Source of the DNA: Betaproteobacteria bacterium
Lineage (GTDB): Bacteria > Pseudomonadota > Gammaproteobacteria > Burkholderiales > Rhodocyclaceae
DNA: 64,000 nucleotides
Assembly (NCBI GenBank): GCA_019136545.1
Contig: JAGVUA010000039.1
Location: 1 to 64,000, forward strand
Reading direction: 5' to 3'
The notes under the pieces are model-generated. The model did not search any database and had not been told where the DNA came from. It worked only from the letters and a program-made list of their open reading frames with translations. Shown here piece by piece: positions 61,901 through 64,000 of this stretch. How positions within the stretch are numbered: the stretch's first letter is position 1; each line of letters begins with the position of its first letter. The translations under genes and the position numbers were made by a program.

Positions 61901-63064
61901 ATGAAAAAGAAACTACTGTGCCTGGCCTTGGCTGGCGCCATGTCCATGGCGGCACAAGCTGCCGATAAAGTGAAGGTGGGATTCGTTAGTACCCTGTCGG
62001 GACCCGGAGGCATCCTTGGCGTTGCCATTCGGGACGGTTTTCAACTCGGTATCGAGCACACCGGCGGCAAACTGGGGGGTCTGCCGGTCGAATTGCTCAT
62101 CGAGGACGATCAGCAAAAGCCGGACGTTGCCAAGCAGCTTGCCGATAAGCTGATCAAGCGCGACAAGGTGGACTTCATGACCGGCATCGTGTTCCAGAAC
62201 ATCCTGCAGGCAGCCCAGGCCTCCGTGCTCGGTTCCGAAACCTATTACATCAGCCCCAACACGGGGCCGTCCGAACTGGCCGGCGCAGGCTGCAACCCCT
62301 ATTTCTTTGCGGTTTCCTGGGTCAGCGACAGCTACTCCGAAGCCACCGGCAAGAACATGACCGATAAGGGCTACAAGAACGTCTTCGTCATTGCGCCGAA
62401 CTATCCCGGCGGCAAGGATGTCGTGAATGGTTTCAAGCGCTACTACAAGGGCAACTACGCCGGCGAGGTTTACACGAAGCTCGGGCAGCTCGACTACGCG
62501 GTTGAGATTTCGCAGATGCGGGCCGCCAAGCCGGATGCCGTGTTCTTCTTCCTTCCCGGCGGCATGGGCGTGAACTTCCTCAAGCAATGGCATCAGGCGG
62601 GCATGAACAAGGAGTTCCCGCTGTTCGGCACCGGCTGGTCGTTCGACCAGGACACGCTGGCGGCCGTGGGTGAACCGACGCTGGGCGCCTTGAATGCCTC
62701 GCACTGGAATCTCGACCTCGACAATGCGGCCAACAAGAAATTCGTTGCCGATTTCGAGAAGAAGTTCGGACGCCTGCCCAACGAATTCGCCGCCCAAGGC
62801 TATGACGCGGCAATGCTGATCGACGCCGCCGTCCGCGACGTCAAGGGCAAGATCGAGGACAAGGCGGCGTTGCGCAAGGCCCTGGAGGCCGCCAACTTCA
62901 AGTCGGTGCGCGGTGCGTTCAAGTTCAACAAGAACCACTTCCCGATCCAGAATTATTACTTGCGGCAAGTCGTCAAGGACGACAAGGGTCGTTTCGTGAA
63001 CAAGACGGCAGGCACGATCTTCACCGATCATCAGGACGCCTACGTCTCGGCCTGCAACATGTGA
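61901..63064 (+). CDS. ABC transporter substrate-binding protein (Liv type), second system
   Basis: 387 residues with signal peptide (CLALAGAMSMAAQA). Type I binding fold (VKVGFVSTLSGPGG, LIEDDQQKPDVAKQLADKLI). It resembles proteins binding aromatic acids such as benzoate and 4-hydroxybenzoate as well as branched-chain amino acids. GAGGAG precedes ATG 61901. A permease gene follows after 71 nt. It differs from the protein at 44525-45676. Confidence 0.93.
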   Translation: MKKKLLCLALAGAMSMAAQAADKVKVGFVSTLSGPGGILGVAIRDGFQLGIEHTGGKLGGLPVELLIEDDQQKPDVAKQLADKLIKRDKVDFMTGIVFQNILQAAQASVLGSETYYISPNTGPSELAGAGCNPYFFAVSWVSDSYSEATGKNMTDKGYKNVFVIAPNYPGGKDVVNGFKRYYKGNYAGEVYTKLGQLDYAVEISQMRAAKPDAVFFFLPGGMGVNFLKQWHQAGMNKEFPLFGTGWSFDQDTLAAVGEPTLGALNASHWNLDLDNAANKKFVADFEKKFGRLPNEFAAQGYDAAMLIDAAVRDVKGKIEDKAALRKALEAANFKSVRGAFKFNKNHFPIQNYYLRQVVKDDKGRFVNKTAGTIFTDHQDAYVSACNM

Positions 63065-63135
63065 TGTAACGTTTCGATGCTGTCCGGCGCGCACCCTCAC
63101 GCCCGAGGATGCGCGCCCCTTGTCCTGCGATCACG

Positions 63136-64000
63136 ATGACCTGGATTCTCTTTCTCGAGCAATGCCTGAACGGCTTGCAATTCGGGCTGATGCTGTTCCT
63201 GCTGGTGGCGGGCCTGACGCTGATTTTCGGCATCATGGACCTCATCAACCTGGCACATGGCTCGCTTTACATGATCGGCGCCTATCTCGTCGCCACCTTC
63301 ACGCAAGCCACCGGCTCCTTCCTGCTCGCGGTGCCGCTCGGCCTCGCCGCCACGGCCGTCATCGGCATGGTGGTCGAGGCGACGGTACTGCGCGGGCTCT
63401 ATAAACGCGACCACCTCAGCCAGGTGCTCGCCACCTTTGCCTTGATTCTCATCGCCAATGAATCGACCCGCGCCATCTGGGGCTTGCAGGCGCTGACGCT
63501 CAATGTCCCCGAAGCATTGTCGGGGTCGGTGGAACTCCTGCCGGGCCTGCATTACTCGGCTTTCCGGCTGGCCATCATTATCGTCGGGTTGCTGGTCGCC
63601 GCCGGGCTTTACTTCCTGGTGGTGCGCACGCGCATCGGCATGCTGGTGCGAGCCGGAGCGTCCAACCGGCAAATGGCGACGGCGATGGGCACCAACATCA
63701 AGTGGCTGTTCACCGCCGTCTTCGGTGCCGGCGCGGCCTTGTGCGCCCTGGCGGGCGCCATGCTCAGCCCCTTGCTGGTCGTCCAGGTCGGTATGGGCGA
63801 AAGCATCCTGATCCTCGCCTTTGTCACCGTGGTCATCGGCGGCATCGGCTCGATGCGCGGTGCCTTTATCGGCGCCTTGCTGGTCGGCATCGTCGACACT
63901 TTCGGCCGCGCCTTCATTCCGCCGCTATTGCGCACGATCCTGCCGCCGGCATTGGCCGATGCCGCCGGCCCATCGCTGGCGGCGATTTCGATCTATCTGC
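63136..64000 (+). CDS. ABC transporter permease (LivH type), partial
   Basis: At least 288 residues to the right edge with no stop codon. Several hydrophobic helices and the conserved loop GMLVRAGASNRQMATAMGTN of LivH permeases; ATG 63136. The remaining transporter genes should lie beyond the window. Confidence 0.9.
   Translation, partial: MTWILFLEQCLNGLQFGLMLFLLVAGLTLIFGIMDLINLAHGSLYMIGAYLVATFTQATGSFLLAVPLGLAATAVIGMVVEATVLRGLYKRDHLSQVLATFALILIANESTRAIWGLQALTLNVPEALSGSVELLPGLHYSAFRLAIIIVGLLVAAGLYFLVVRTRIGMLVRAGASNRQMATAMGTNIKWLFTAVFGAGAALCALAGAMLSPLLVVQVGMGESILILAFVTVVIGGIGSMRGAFIGALLVGIVDTFGRAFIPPLLRTILPPALADAAGPSLAAISIYL

Noticed and set aside
1..64000. CRISPR arrays, insertion sequences, phage genes
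   Set aside because: No regularly spaced repeats, transposase or integrase motifs were found on either strand.

Overview
The window is GC-rich, almost fully coding DNA from a betaproteobacterium. The gene content points to the denitrifying, aromatic- and steroid-degrading Rhodocyclales (Azoarcus/Aromatoleum, Sterolibacterium and relatives): an ethylbenzene/steroid-C25 dehydrogenase-type molybdoenzyme, an anthraniloyl-CoA monooxygenase/reductase operon, many acyl-CoA enzymes and a glyoxylate-cycle malate synthase. The assignment is inferred from gene families only; there is no 16S rRNA in the window.

Region 1 (1-9.2 kb). A partial MaoC/OB-fold/MaoC protein, a tandem Dabb-domain protein, an SDR and an MDR oxidoreductase precede a minus-strand operon for a three-subunit type II DMSO-reductase-family dehydrogenase (gamma-beta-alpha order), probably hydroxylating a hydrocarbon or steroid side chain. 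The MaoC gene and the dehydrogenase operon have the same promoter/operator module of about 55 bp in front of them (1271-1327 and 9111-9170). Region 2 (9.3-13.8 kb) is ordinary chromosome: TlpA-like thioredoxin, TPR protein, DUF4197 protein, Rep helicase, cytochrome c5.

Region 3 (13.9-42.8 kb) is the most interesting part: two long divergent operons leaving a 156-bp control region at 27.2-27.35 kb. The leftward operon has the content known for aerobic 2-aminobenzoyl-CoA (anthraniloyl-CoA) degradation: monooxygenase/reductase, beta-oxidation enzymes, RidA and two MarR-like regulators. It also has a FadH-like enzyme and four small, mostly uncharacterised proteins. Its central gene fuses a MeaB-type mutase-chaperone GTPase to the monooxygenase/reductase. 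The rightward operon encodes a thiolase, a two-subunit hydantoinase/lactamase-like enzyme, a divergent B12-dependent acyl-CoA mutase, an unknown protein, two CoA ligases, a GST-like protein, an acyl-CoA dehydrogenase and a FadH-like reductase. Together this resembles indole-3-acetate (auxin) breakdown through ring-opened aminophenyl acids to anthraniloyl-CoA, followed by oxygenase-dependent ring attack. The substrate is an inference. A tRNA-Arg(CCG) closes the region.

Region 4 (43-64 kb). Divergent MarR and GntR regulators precede a run of plus-strand genes: a Liv-type ABC importer, an alpha/beta hydrolase with a replaced nucleophile, a DapA-family enzyme, an acyl-CoA dehydrogenase lacking the usual catalytic Glu, an ADP-forming CoA ligase (two subunits), a three-subunit xanthine-dehydrogenase-family molybdenum hydroxylase, an AMP-forming CoA ligase and a MoaD-like protein. 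This looks like CoA-dependent degradation of a (hetero)aromatic acid and may supply or share steps with region 3. Malate synthase A and the start of a second Liv-type ABC importer end the window.
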